A stretch of DNA of 30,961 nucleotides, taken from IMG/VR virus record IMGVR_UViG_3300029787_000218, positions 1 to 30,961 of that record; one strand, written 5' to 3'. This DNA comes from a virus. A model generated the notes under the pieces. It had not been told where the DNA came from. It searched no databases and saw nothing but the letters and a program-made list of their open reading frames with translations. A program made the position numbers and the translations under genes. Position 1 is the first letter of the stretch, and every line of letters starts with the position of its first letter. This document shows positions 13,607 to 19,239 of this stretch, piece by piece.

Positions 13607-13813
13607 ATGCCAGCTAAGAAGAAATCGACAGCAAAGAAATCAAAAAGCCGTGTTAATGAGGCAGGGAACTATACGAAACCTGCTATGCGGAAAAGAATGT
13701 TTAGCGCGATTAAAGCTGGAGGAAAGGGTGGGAAGCCGGGGCAATGGAGTGCTAGGAAAGCCCAGATGTTAGCGCAGCGCTATAAGAAAGCGGGTGGTGG
13801 GTATAAAAACTAA
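13607..13813 (+). CDS. Small Lys-rich protein
   Basis: The 68-aa protein begins MPAKKKSTAKKSKSRVNEAG and contains the block YTKPAMRKRMFSAIKAGGKG, followed by KPGQWSARKAQMLAQRYKK. The GQWSARKAQ pattern recurs in small marine-phage proteins as I remember them. It starts directly after the previous stop and its last base overlaps the next ATG. Strong positive charge suggests contact with DNA or with the acidic interior of the head. Function unknown. Confidence 0.65.
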   Translation: MPAKKKSTAKKSKSRVNEAGNYTKPAMRKRMFSAIKAGGKGGKPGQWSARKAQMLAQRYKKAGGGYKN

Positions 13814-14064
13814 TGGCTCTTAAAAAGTCACAAAAATCATTAAAGAGTTGGGGTAAGCAAAAGTGGCGTACTAAATCAGGAAAGCCATCGACGCAAGGCC
13901 CAAAAGCGACTGGAGAGCGCTATCTTCCAACTGCTGCGATCAAATCGTTAAGCTCTAAAGAGTACGCAGCAACAACGAGAGCAAAAAGGAAAGCGACAAA
14001 AAAGGGCAAACAGTTTGCCAAGCAGCCTAAGAAGATAGCTAAGAAGACAAAGCGATATAGATAA
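13813..14064 (+). CDS. Small Lys-rich protein (DUF5872-like)
   Basis: In this 83-aa protein 28 residues are Lys or Arg and only two are Glu. It has the segment SWGKQKWRTKSGKPSTQGPK, followed by ATGERYLPTAAIKSLSSKEY, a pattern I associate with DUF5872-type phage proteins. It ends in KKIAKKTKRYR. The conserved, non-repetitive middle argues that it is a folded domain rather than random basic sequence. Condensing or binding packaged DNA is plausible; no experimental role is known to me. Confidence 0.7.
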   Translation: MALKKSQKSLKSWGKQKWRTKSGKPSTQGPKATGERYLPTAAIKSLSSKEYAATTRAKRKATKKGKQFAKQPKKIAKKTKRYR

Positions 14065-14235
14065 ATGCCAAATACAAGAGGCCAAATGCAAAGTCAATTA
14101 AGGGGTAACAAGAAGATGCCAGCTAAAAAGTATAGCCCGAAGCAAAAAAAATTAGCTAGAGTTGCTCCTCCTCGCGACAAGGTTACTGGTGCAGATTTTA
14201 AAAAGTTAAAGAAACGTACAAAAAAGAAGAAGTAA
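14065..14235 (+). CDS. Tiny Lys-rich protein, 56 aa
   Basis: This short gene starts at ATG directly after the previous stop and ends directly before the next ATG, so it fills an otherwise unexplained gap exactly. The protein begins MPNTRGQMQSQLRGNKKMPA, contains KKYSPKQKKLARVAPPRDKV and GADFKKLKKR, and ends in four Lys. Composition and context match the neighbouring basic genes. An internal ATG at 14116, giving MPAKKYSPKQ, is an alternative start. Confidence 0.65.
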   Translation: MPNTRGQMQSQLRGNKKMPAKKYSPKQKKLARVAPPRDKVTGADFKKLKKRTKKKK

Positions 14236-14772
14236 ATGACTACTAATATGCCGCCACTGTTACAAAGTTTTGTGAGACAAGATATTCGGTCTTGGTCCCG
14301 TGACGTGCTTGAAGTGCCAAATCCTCATTTGGGGGGAATGAAAGCGTGTCCGTATGCAGAGGCGGCATGGAGAAACGATAAGGTGGATGTTGTCGTAGGT
14401 ACTGATATCCTCGGCCTCAAGGAGGCTATCAAACATTTTGACCCAAAAGATAAAGACATATTGATTTGGGTTAATTTTAACCTGAACAAGTATGAGAGAT
14501 GGGACCGATGGGTTGGTCTATGGAATGAGAAGAACAAGAAATCTGACACGCACTTGATGTTGTTTCACCCTGACTTCCCGCCCAGCGAGGAAACAGAGGA
14601 GTTCCTTACTGATAATGAGTGGGAGTCTAGCATAGAAGAGGACTATATGATGATTTTTGTTCAATCATTATCATTCTTGAACAAGGCCAGTGTAGCTTTA
14701 GAAAATTCAGGATACTATAATTATTTTAGTGACGACTTGTATCAATCTTTACTTGAAGCGAGAAGGAGTTAA
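14236..14772 (+). CDS. Conserved hypothetical protein with Cys-Pro-Tyr motif
   Basis: The 178-aa protein is acidic and folded-looking, unlike its basic neighbours. It contains PHLGGMKACPYAEAAWRNDK near residues 30-49, then a strand VDVVVGTDI and DILIWVNFNLNKYERWDRW. The C-terminal half is helical (FVQSLSFLNKASVALENSGY). I recall proteins with this layout in marine phages and some bacteria, without a known function. A copy of the dispersed palindrome (14469-14482) lies inside the gene and encodes part of VNFNLN. Confidence 0.6.
   Translation: MTTNMPPLLQSFVRQDIRSWSRDVLEVPNPHLGGMKACPYAEAAWRNDKVDVVVGTDILGLKEAIKHFDPKDKDILIWVNFNLNKYERWDRWVGLWNEKNKKSDTHLMLFHPDFPPSEETEEFLTDNEWESSIEEDYMMIFVQSLSFLNKASVALENSGYYNYFSDDLYQSLLEARRS
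14469..14482. repeat. Dispersed palindrome, copy 4, inside a gene
   Basis: GGTTAATTTTAACC is identical in its 14 bases to the core of copy 3 but lies within coding sequence, followed by the same TGAA. An exact match inside a gene argues that the DNA site itself is selected, not a by-product of stop codons. Confidence 0.7.
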
Positions 14773-14776
14773 GGTT

Positions 14777-14914
14777 ATGGCGATGGGCAAAAGCGGAATG
14801 AAAAAGAAGAAGATGATGATGCGCGGCGGGTCTAAGAAAAAAGTTATGATGCGCGGCGGGTCTAAAATGGCTAATGGCAAGAAAAAAGTCATGGCAAAGC
14901 GCGGTAAGAAGTAA
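14777..14914 (+). CDS. Tiny Met/Lys-rich repeat protein, 45 aa
   Basis: The protein has 45 residues, of which 15 are Lys, 3 Arg and 10 Met. It contains a tandem repeat of the pattern MMRGGSK-(KK): residues 14-20 and 24-30. At DNA level a 20-bp perfect repeat occurs at 14816-14835 and 14846-14865. The ATG at 14777 has a good ribosome site (GGAG, 14764-14767) inside the previous gene's end, and the stop abuts the next ATG. It may bind DNA or RNA. Unusual composition, function unknown. Confidence 0.6.
   Translation: MAMGKSGMKKKKMMMRGGSKKKVMMRGGSKMANGKKKVMAKRGKK
14816..14865 (+). repeat. 20-bp direct repeat with 30-bp period
   Basis: The word ATGATGCGCGGCGGGTCTAA occurs at 14816-14835 and again, without a mismatch, at 14846-14865. 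The 30-bp period keeps the reading frame, giving a 10-residue protein repeat in the Met/Lys-rich protein. Perfect identity at synonymous positions implies a recent duplication. Confidence 0.85.
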
Positions 14915-15604
14915 ATGGCTACAAGCGGCACTCAGAACTTCACTTTAGATATTATTGATATTTGTGAAGAAGCCTATGAAAGGGCTGGCGTGGAGATGCG
15001 CGGTGGGTATGACTTGAAAACCGCCCGTAGAAGCCTCGACCTGATGTCGCTTGAGTGGATCAACAGGGGCGTAAACCTCTGGACAATCGAAGAAGGTACT
15101 ATGGCTCTTACAGCAGGGACAGCAACATATAGCTTCCCTGCTGGGACCATAGATTTTATTGAGCATCATATCCGCACAAACTCTGGAAGCTCTAGTAATC
15201 AAAGTGATTCAAATTTAAGTCGAATAAGCCCCTCCACGTTTGCTAATATTCCTAATAAGTTAACGCAGGGTAAGCCTCTTCAAATTTATATACAGCGCAC
15301 AAATTCGCCACAATTCACGTTGTGGCCCATACCAGATAGCACAGAGACGTATACATTTTATTTTTTGAGGATTAAGCGTATTGAAGATGTAGGGACCAGC
15401 GGCACAAACAATTACGATGCCCCTGAGAGATGGTTGCCAGCCCTTACGTCTGGATTGGCTTATTATATTTCTATGAAAAAGCCAGAGGCCTTTACGCGCA
15501 TAACCACACTCAAGCAGATATATGATGAGCATTTTAATTATGCTGCTGGAGAAGACCGTGTTAAGGCAGGCATACAAATCACGCCGGGAGGGTATACAAT
15601 CTGA
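14915..15604 (+). CDS. Head-tail adaptor (P22 gp4-like) candidate
   Basis: The 229-aa protein starts MATSGTQNFTLDIIDICEEA and has the helical layout YERAGVEMRGGYDLKTARRS followed by LDLMSLEWINRGVNLWTIEE. It then has a beta-rich middle (TLWPIPDSTETYTFYFLRIK) and a final helical part (WLPALTSGLAYYISMKKPEA). This resembles the P22 tail accessory factor gp4 group, which attaches under the portal as the first ring of the neck. It precedes other neck-like genes, as expected. It overlaps the next start by one base (TGATG). The assignment is from pattern memory; another neck protein family is possible. Confidence 0.6.
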   Translation: MATSGTQNFTLDIIDICEEAYERAGVEMRGGYDLKTARRSLDLMSLEWINRGVNLWTIEEGTMALTAGTATYSFPAGTIDFIEHHIRTNSGSSSNQSDSNLSRISPSTFANIPNKLTQGKPLQIYIQRTNSPQFTLWPIPDSTETYTFYFLRIKRIEDVGTSGTNNYDAPERWLPALTSGLAYYISMKKPEAFTRITTLKQIYDEHFNYAAGEDRVKAGIQITPGGYTI

Positions 15605-15960
15605 TGTCCTCTTATGCAGCGGGTAAATATGCACTAGGAATATGCGACAGAAGCGGGTTCACATATAAACTCAAAGACCTTGTGTATGAGGTTCAAGACG
15701 GCAGGAATACAGGTATTCGGGTTGGTCGAGATATGCTTGATCCTGATCATCCACAAAATTTTTTAGGCAGGTATCCTGTCCACGATCCGCAAGCGTTGTT
15801 CGGTGCAAGGCCAGATAACAGGATAGAGTCATCGTCAATAGCTTCAGCAAACTGGAACCCAGTTGGAGACAGAAACTCCTTGGCAGATGCTTACGGCTTC
15901 TCTACAGAGACGAGTTTGCAGGCAGAGGGTCAGGTTGGTTCTGTAACCATTGTAACCTGA
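15604..15960 (+). CDS. Conserved neck-region hypothetical protein
   Basis: The 118-aa protein begins MSSYAAGKYALGICDRSGFT followed by YKLKDLVYEVQDGRNTGIRV and DMLDPDHPQNFLGR. The beginning recalls a common phage family with a CxxCG zinc-knuckle and a PxHPQ tail, but here only one Cys remains in the CDRSG position, so metal binding is unlikely. It lies between two candidate adaptor genes and is translationally coupled to the first. It is likely a small structural or assembly protein of the neck; function unknown. Confidence 0.6.
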   Translation: MSSYAAGKYALGICDRSGFTYKLKDLVYEVQDGRNTGIRVGRDMLDPDHPQNFLGRYPVHDPQALFGARPDNRIESSSIASANWNPVGDRNSLADAYGFSTETSLQAEGQVGSVTIVT

Positions 15961-15969
15961 TGTAATGAT

Positions 15970-16602
15970 ATGAACTACACTCAACTTAAAACGGCCATCC
16001 AAGAATACACACAAAATACAGAAACGTCTTTTGTCAGCAACATTGATACGTTTATCGGGCAAGCAGAAGAGCGTATATTTTATGATGTTGATATACCAGA
16101 CTTTCACAAGAATGTGTTAGGAACGGCCACAGCGGGCTCTGTGTATCTTTCAAAGCCAACAGATTTTTATAGAGCCTATTCTATGGCTGTCGTAGATTCA
16201 GGGAATGTCTATACATTTTTGATCCCTAAAGACGTGTCTTTCATAAGAGAGGCGTTCCCAGATTCTGATACGACAGGAACCCCAAGGTTTTACGCACACT
16301 TCGATGATGATTTCTTTTTAATCGCTCCAGCAACAAGCTCAAACTTTTCAACAGAGCTTCATTATAAGGCGAAGCCAGTTCAGCTTTCTTCATCTAATGC
16401 TAATACATGGTTAAGCGATAATGCTGAAACTGCGCTTCTATATGGGACGCTCGTTGAGGCGTACACTTATCTAAAGGGCGAACAGGACATTATGGCGTTT
16501 TACGAGAAGCGTTACAAAGAGGCTTTAGGGTCATTAACTCAATATGGAGCGATTGAGACAAACGTCGATTCGTATCGCAATGGGATGAGGCAAACAGCAT
16601 GA
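15970..16602 (+). CDS. Phage adaptor / neck protein candidate
   Basis: The 210-aa protein begins MNYTQLKTAIQEYTQNTETS and contains NIDTFIGQAEERIFYDVDIP, then KDVSFIREAFPDSDTTGTPR, a beta segment with FYAHFDDDFFLIAPATSS and a C-terminal helical part (LLYGTLVEAYTYLKGEQDIM and FYEKRYKEAL). I recall this pattern as the adaptor family of podoviruses such as SU10-like and marine phages, which joins the portal ring to the tail nozzle. Its position between portal-side proteins and fibres fits. It overlaps the next gene by ATGA. Confidence 0.65.
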   Translation: MNYTQLKTAIQEYTQNTETSFVSNIDTFIGQAEERIFYDVDIPDFHKNVLGTATAGSVYLSKPTDFYRAYSMAVVDSGNVYTFLIPKDVSFIREAFPDSDTTGTPRFYAHFDDDFFLIAPATSSNFSTELHYKAKPVQLSSSNANTWLSDNAETALLYGTLVEAYTYLKGEQDIMAFYEKRYKEALGSLTQYGAIETNVDSYRNGMRQTA

Positions 16603-16892
16603 AGTTTGACGCTGTTGAGGCAGGCCCCGTTGGCTCTGTGTTTGTTCAGACAAGCAACGATGGGGGATTATCGTGTGAGCAAATAACAGAGTTGTGTTGC
16701 AATAAAATTGTTAACGTCAGTGATTCAGCCCCTGACGTTATACGAGATCAAGCACACGCCTTCGAAAAAAATATGAAGAATGTTGTTCTTGAGTATGTTA
16801 AGATGGCAATGCGTTCAGAAAGAGATCGTTGTGTACAAATTGCCCTTAAAGGGGGATATAAAGACTTGGCAGATGTCATGAGGAGAGTGTGA
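16599..16892 (+). CDS. Conserved helical hypothetical protein
   Basis: The 97-aa protein has an N-terminal strand (VGSVFVQTSNDGGLSCEQIT) followed by a helical domain with ELCCNKIVNVSDSAPDVIRD, then QAHAFEKNMKNVVLEYVKMA and a final GYKDLADVMRRV. The order IVxVSDSAPxxIRDQAHAF is one I have seen in many phage genomes near tail or neck genes, with no known function. It is coupled at both ends by short overlaps. A 9-bp inverted repeat (16712-16740) lies inside it. Confidence 0.65.
   Translation: MKFDAVEAGPVGSVFVQTSNDGGLSCEQITELCCNKIVNVSDSAPDVIRDQAHAFEKNMKNVVLEYVKMAMRSERDRCVQIALKGGYKDLADVMRRV
16712..16740. repeat. Perfect 9-bp inverted repeat inside a gene
   Basis: TAACGTCAG (16712-16720) and CTGACGTTA (16732-16740) are perfect complements separated by 11 bases. 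The sequence differs from the dispersed palindrome. It could be an RNA hairpin or a binding site; it may also be chance in coding DNA. Confidence 0.5.
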
Positions 16893-17326
16893 TGGCCTTT
16901 AGCGGTAATTTTATGTGTACGAGTTTCAAACAAGAATTGTTGGAAGGCGTTCACAACTTTAAGAACTCTGGTGGGAACACGTTTAAACTTGCTATGTATA
17001 CAAATAGTGCAAGTTTCACGGCTGCGACTACAGCTTATACAACAAGCAATGAAATATCTGGAACTGGATATTCGGCTGGTGGCGGGACTCTTACGCGAGT
17101 TGACCCATCGACAAGTAGCACAACGGCGTTAACAGATTTTGCTGACCTGACATTTTCGTCTTCGTCTCTCACCGCGAGAGGGGCGTTGATTTATAACGAT
17201 ACCGCGTCAGGCGATCCAACTGTATTGGTCCTTGATTTTAGCTCTGATAAAACGAGTAGCTCTGGAGATTTTACTATTCAATTTCCATCTGCAAGTTCGT
17301 CGGCTGCTATTATTAGGATTGCATAA
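16892..17326 (+). CDS. Beta-rich virion protein, tail or neck
   Basis: The 144-aa protein starts at ATG 16892, overlapping the previous stop (TGATG), with AGGAGAG just upstream; a GTG one codon earlier is possible. It begins MAFSGNFMCTSFKQELLEGV followed by HNFKNSGGNTFKLAMYTNSA, has a Gly/Thr/Ser-rich middle (ISGTGYSAGGGTLTRV) and ends with beta strands (FTIQFPSASSSAAIIRIA). The TSFKQELLxGxHNF opening is one I recall from marine phage structural genes. A minor tail or fibre-attachment role fits its position directly before the fibre genes. Confidence 0.6.
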   Translation: MAFSGNFMCTSFKQELLEGVHNFKNSGGNTFKLAMYTNSASFTAATTAYTTSNEISGTGYSAGGGTLTRVDPSTSSTTALTDFADLTFSSSSLTARGALIYNDTASGDPTVLVLDFSSDKTSSSGDFTIQFPSASSSAAIIRIA

Positions 17327-17340
17327 TATTTGAGTGAACA

Positions 17341-17907
17341 ATGGCTAATATAACCGGGTGGGGCAGAGGCACTTGGGGGGAAGGCGTCTGGGGAGAAGAA
17401 CTCCCCGTTTCTGTGTCTGGACTTGCAGGGACAGGAAGCACCAATGATGTTACCATTGTTGAGGGAACGGGCGTTTCGTTCTCTGTCTCAGGGCTTGGAG
17501 CAACAGGCTCTGTTGGAGACGAAACAGTAACTACTGGCGTTGGAATATCTCCAACTGGCATAGCAGCAACAGGCGGTGTTGGTCAGGTACTTGTTGATCT
17601 GCCAACGGTAATTCTTTCTGGCTTGAGTGCTACGGGCTCAGTCGGTGACGTTACTGTAGCATTTGGTCAAACAATCTCAGTAACTGGGGTAGCAGGCACT
17701 GGGGCAGTAGGTCAGGCTACGGTTGATTTGCCAACCGTGATAGTTGCAAGCCCCGGCGCAACAAGTGCAATGGGGTCTGTTGCAGTATTTGGAGATGTTA
17801 TAGTCTCTCCAGAGGGTGTAGCAGCTACTGGCGTTGTTGGAGAATCAAACGTATGGGGGCTCATTGTCCCAAATCAAGATGCTGGATGGGAACAGATAGC
17901 AGCCTAA
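17341..17907 (+). CDS. Tandem-repeat fibre-like protein with WG motif
   Basis: The 188-aa protein opens with a Trp-Gly-rich head (WGRGTWGEGVWGEE) and then consists almost entirely of about seven degenerate repeats of 20-24 residues of the type VSGLAGTGSVGDVTV. Val and Gly alternate in a way expected for stacked beta turns or a beta helix. The last residues (VPNQDAGWEQIAA) are non-repetitive. It starts the fibre cluster and is followed 12 bases later by the next fibre gene. It is probably a short fibre or attachment element; the repeats invite length change by recombination. Confidence 0.65.
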   Translation: MANITGWGRGTWGEGVWGEELPVSVSGLAGTGSTNDVTIVEGTGVSFSVSGLGATGSVGDETVTTGVGISPTGIAATGGVGQVLVDLPTVILSGLSATGSVGDVTVAFGQTISVTGVAGTGAVGQATVDLPTVIVASPGATSAMGSVAVFGDVIVSPEGVAATGVVGESNVWGLIVPNQDAGWEQIAA

Positions 17908-17919
17908 CGGAGAAGTGTA

Positions 17920-19239
17920 ATGACAACTGCTTATACAAATAATTTGCGTCTCTCAGAAATGGGAACGGGTGAAAACGCAGGAACGTGGGGGAACACCACG
18001 AATACCAACCTTGAGCTTATCGGAGAAGCTCTTGGGTACGGTACTGAGAATATGGGCTCAGATGCGAATACCACTATTACAATGGCAGACGGAACTTCGG
18101 ATGGCGCTCGTGCATTTTATCTTAAAATAACTTCTACTTCTCTTAGCACGACGAGGACTGTAACTCTCGCACCAAACACTGTTTCTAAGGTGTGGATCAT
18201 AGAGAATGCGACAACGGGCAGTCAGTCCATTATCATAAGTCAAGGGTCCGGGGCGAGCGTGACCATACCTAACGGCAAAGTTAAGGTAGTCATTACAGAC
18301 GGCGGGGGCTCTGGAGCAATTGTATATGATGTTTTGGAAGACGTTGTTTTCGCAAATGACGTTGTGTGTTCTGGCACGTTTCAGCCAGAAGGGGATACGT
18401 CTGCTGGAGATGCAGCAGCAGTGGGTTTTGCAGCAGCAGATGGGATAATCGTTACTGGTCAGGGATCAACAAACGATGTCACCATTAAGAATGATGCAGA
18501 CGGAACGGTAATAGCAATTCCAACAGGAACAGTGAACGCAACGCTATCAGGTGATCTTACGATTGGCACAGGCACAGAAGTAGATAGAAAGATCGTTTTT
18601 GATGGTCATGCTCAAGATTTTTACATGGGCCTAGATGATTCTGCTGATGATCTGGTGATCGGACTAGGAGCCACTGTAGGGACAACGCCAGCGGTTTCTA
18701 TCGATGAGAACCAAGCTGTAGTGTTTCCAGCCGCTGCCGTAACCATAGGCGATGGGACGGCAGAGGATACTAAGCTTGTTTTTGACGGAAACGCTCAAGA
18801 TTTTTATGTAGGAGTTGACGACTCAGCCGATGATCTTGTTTTTGGTCAGGGTTCTACCGTTGGCACCAATGTGGCGTTTTCTATTGATGAAAACCAACTA
18901 ACTAACTTCAGTCATGCTGCGATTGGATCGACGCAAACAGCGGACGCTACTGGAAGTACGGTTCTTGACTTTCAGACTTATCAAAACTTCCTTCTGACGT
19001 TCACTGGCAATGTGACGCTTGCCAACCCATCAACCGAAGCTGTTGGTCAGTCTGGGTTCATTATTATCATCCAAGATGGAACGGGAAGTAGAACGCTTGC
19101 CCTTGGCACCGATTACGAGACAGCGGGAGGAGCGGGATTGACAATATCGACGGCGGCGTCAGCAGTTGACGTTGTGCCATATGTAGTAAAAGCAAGCGGG
19201 TCCATTCAGTTGGGTGCCGCACAGTTGGCGTTCTCATAA
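17920..19239 (+). CDS. Tail fibre protein with duplicated 42-residue module
   Basis: The 439-aa protein begins MTTAYTNNLRLSEMGTGENA followed by GTWGNTTNTNLELIGEAL, a virion-attachment opening common in marine phage fibres. The shaft is Thr/Gly/Asp-rich and beta-like. Residues 224-265 and 285-326 are two copies of a module with the pattern VFDGxAQDFYxGxDDSADDL, 61 residues apart (18589-18714 and 18772-18897). The C-terminus (TFTGNVTLANPSTEAVGQSG onward) looks like a distal domain found in many fibres. The stop overlaps the next ATG region, so it is coupled to the large lectin-like gene, which may sit at its tip. Confidence 0.75.
   Translation: MTTAYTNNLRLSEMGTGENAGTWGNTTNTNLELIGEALGYGTENMGSDANTTITMADGTSDGARAFYLKITSTSLSTTRTVTLAPNTVSKVWIIENATTGSQSIIISQGSGASVTIPNGKVKVVITDGGGSGAIVYDVLEDVVFANDVVCSGTFQPEGDTSAGDAAAVGFAAADGIIVTGQGSTNDVTIKNDADGTVIAIPTGTVNATLSGDLTIGTGTEVDRKIVFDGHAQDFYMGLDDSADDLVIGLGATVGTTPAVSIDENQAVVFPAAAVTIGDGTAEDTKLVFDGNAQDFYVGVDDSADDLVFGQGSTVGTNVAFSIDENQLTNFSHAAIGSTQTADATGSTVLDFQTYQNFLLTFTGNVTLANPSTEAVGQSGFIIIIQDGTGSRTLALGTDYETAGGAGLTISTAASAVDVVPYVVKASGSIQLGAAQLAFS
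18589..18897 (+). repeat. Duplicated 126-bp fibre module
   Basis: Two diverged in-frame copies, 18589-18714 and 18772-18897, lie 183 bases apart start to start. The proteins match at most positions, while many codons differ, so the duplication is old and held by selection on the protein. Confidence 0.75.

Noticed and set aside
18641-18660. A second CTGATGA word (possible hammerhead core) on the plus strand
   Set aside because: It lies within the repeated fibre codons for Ala-Asp-Asp and no GAAA and stem elements surround it.
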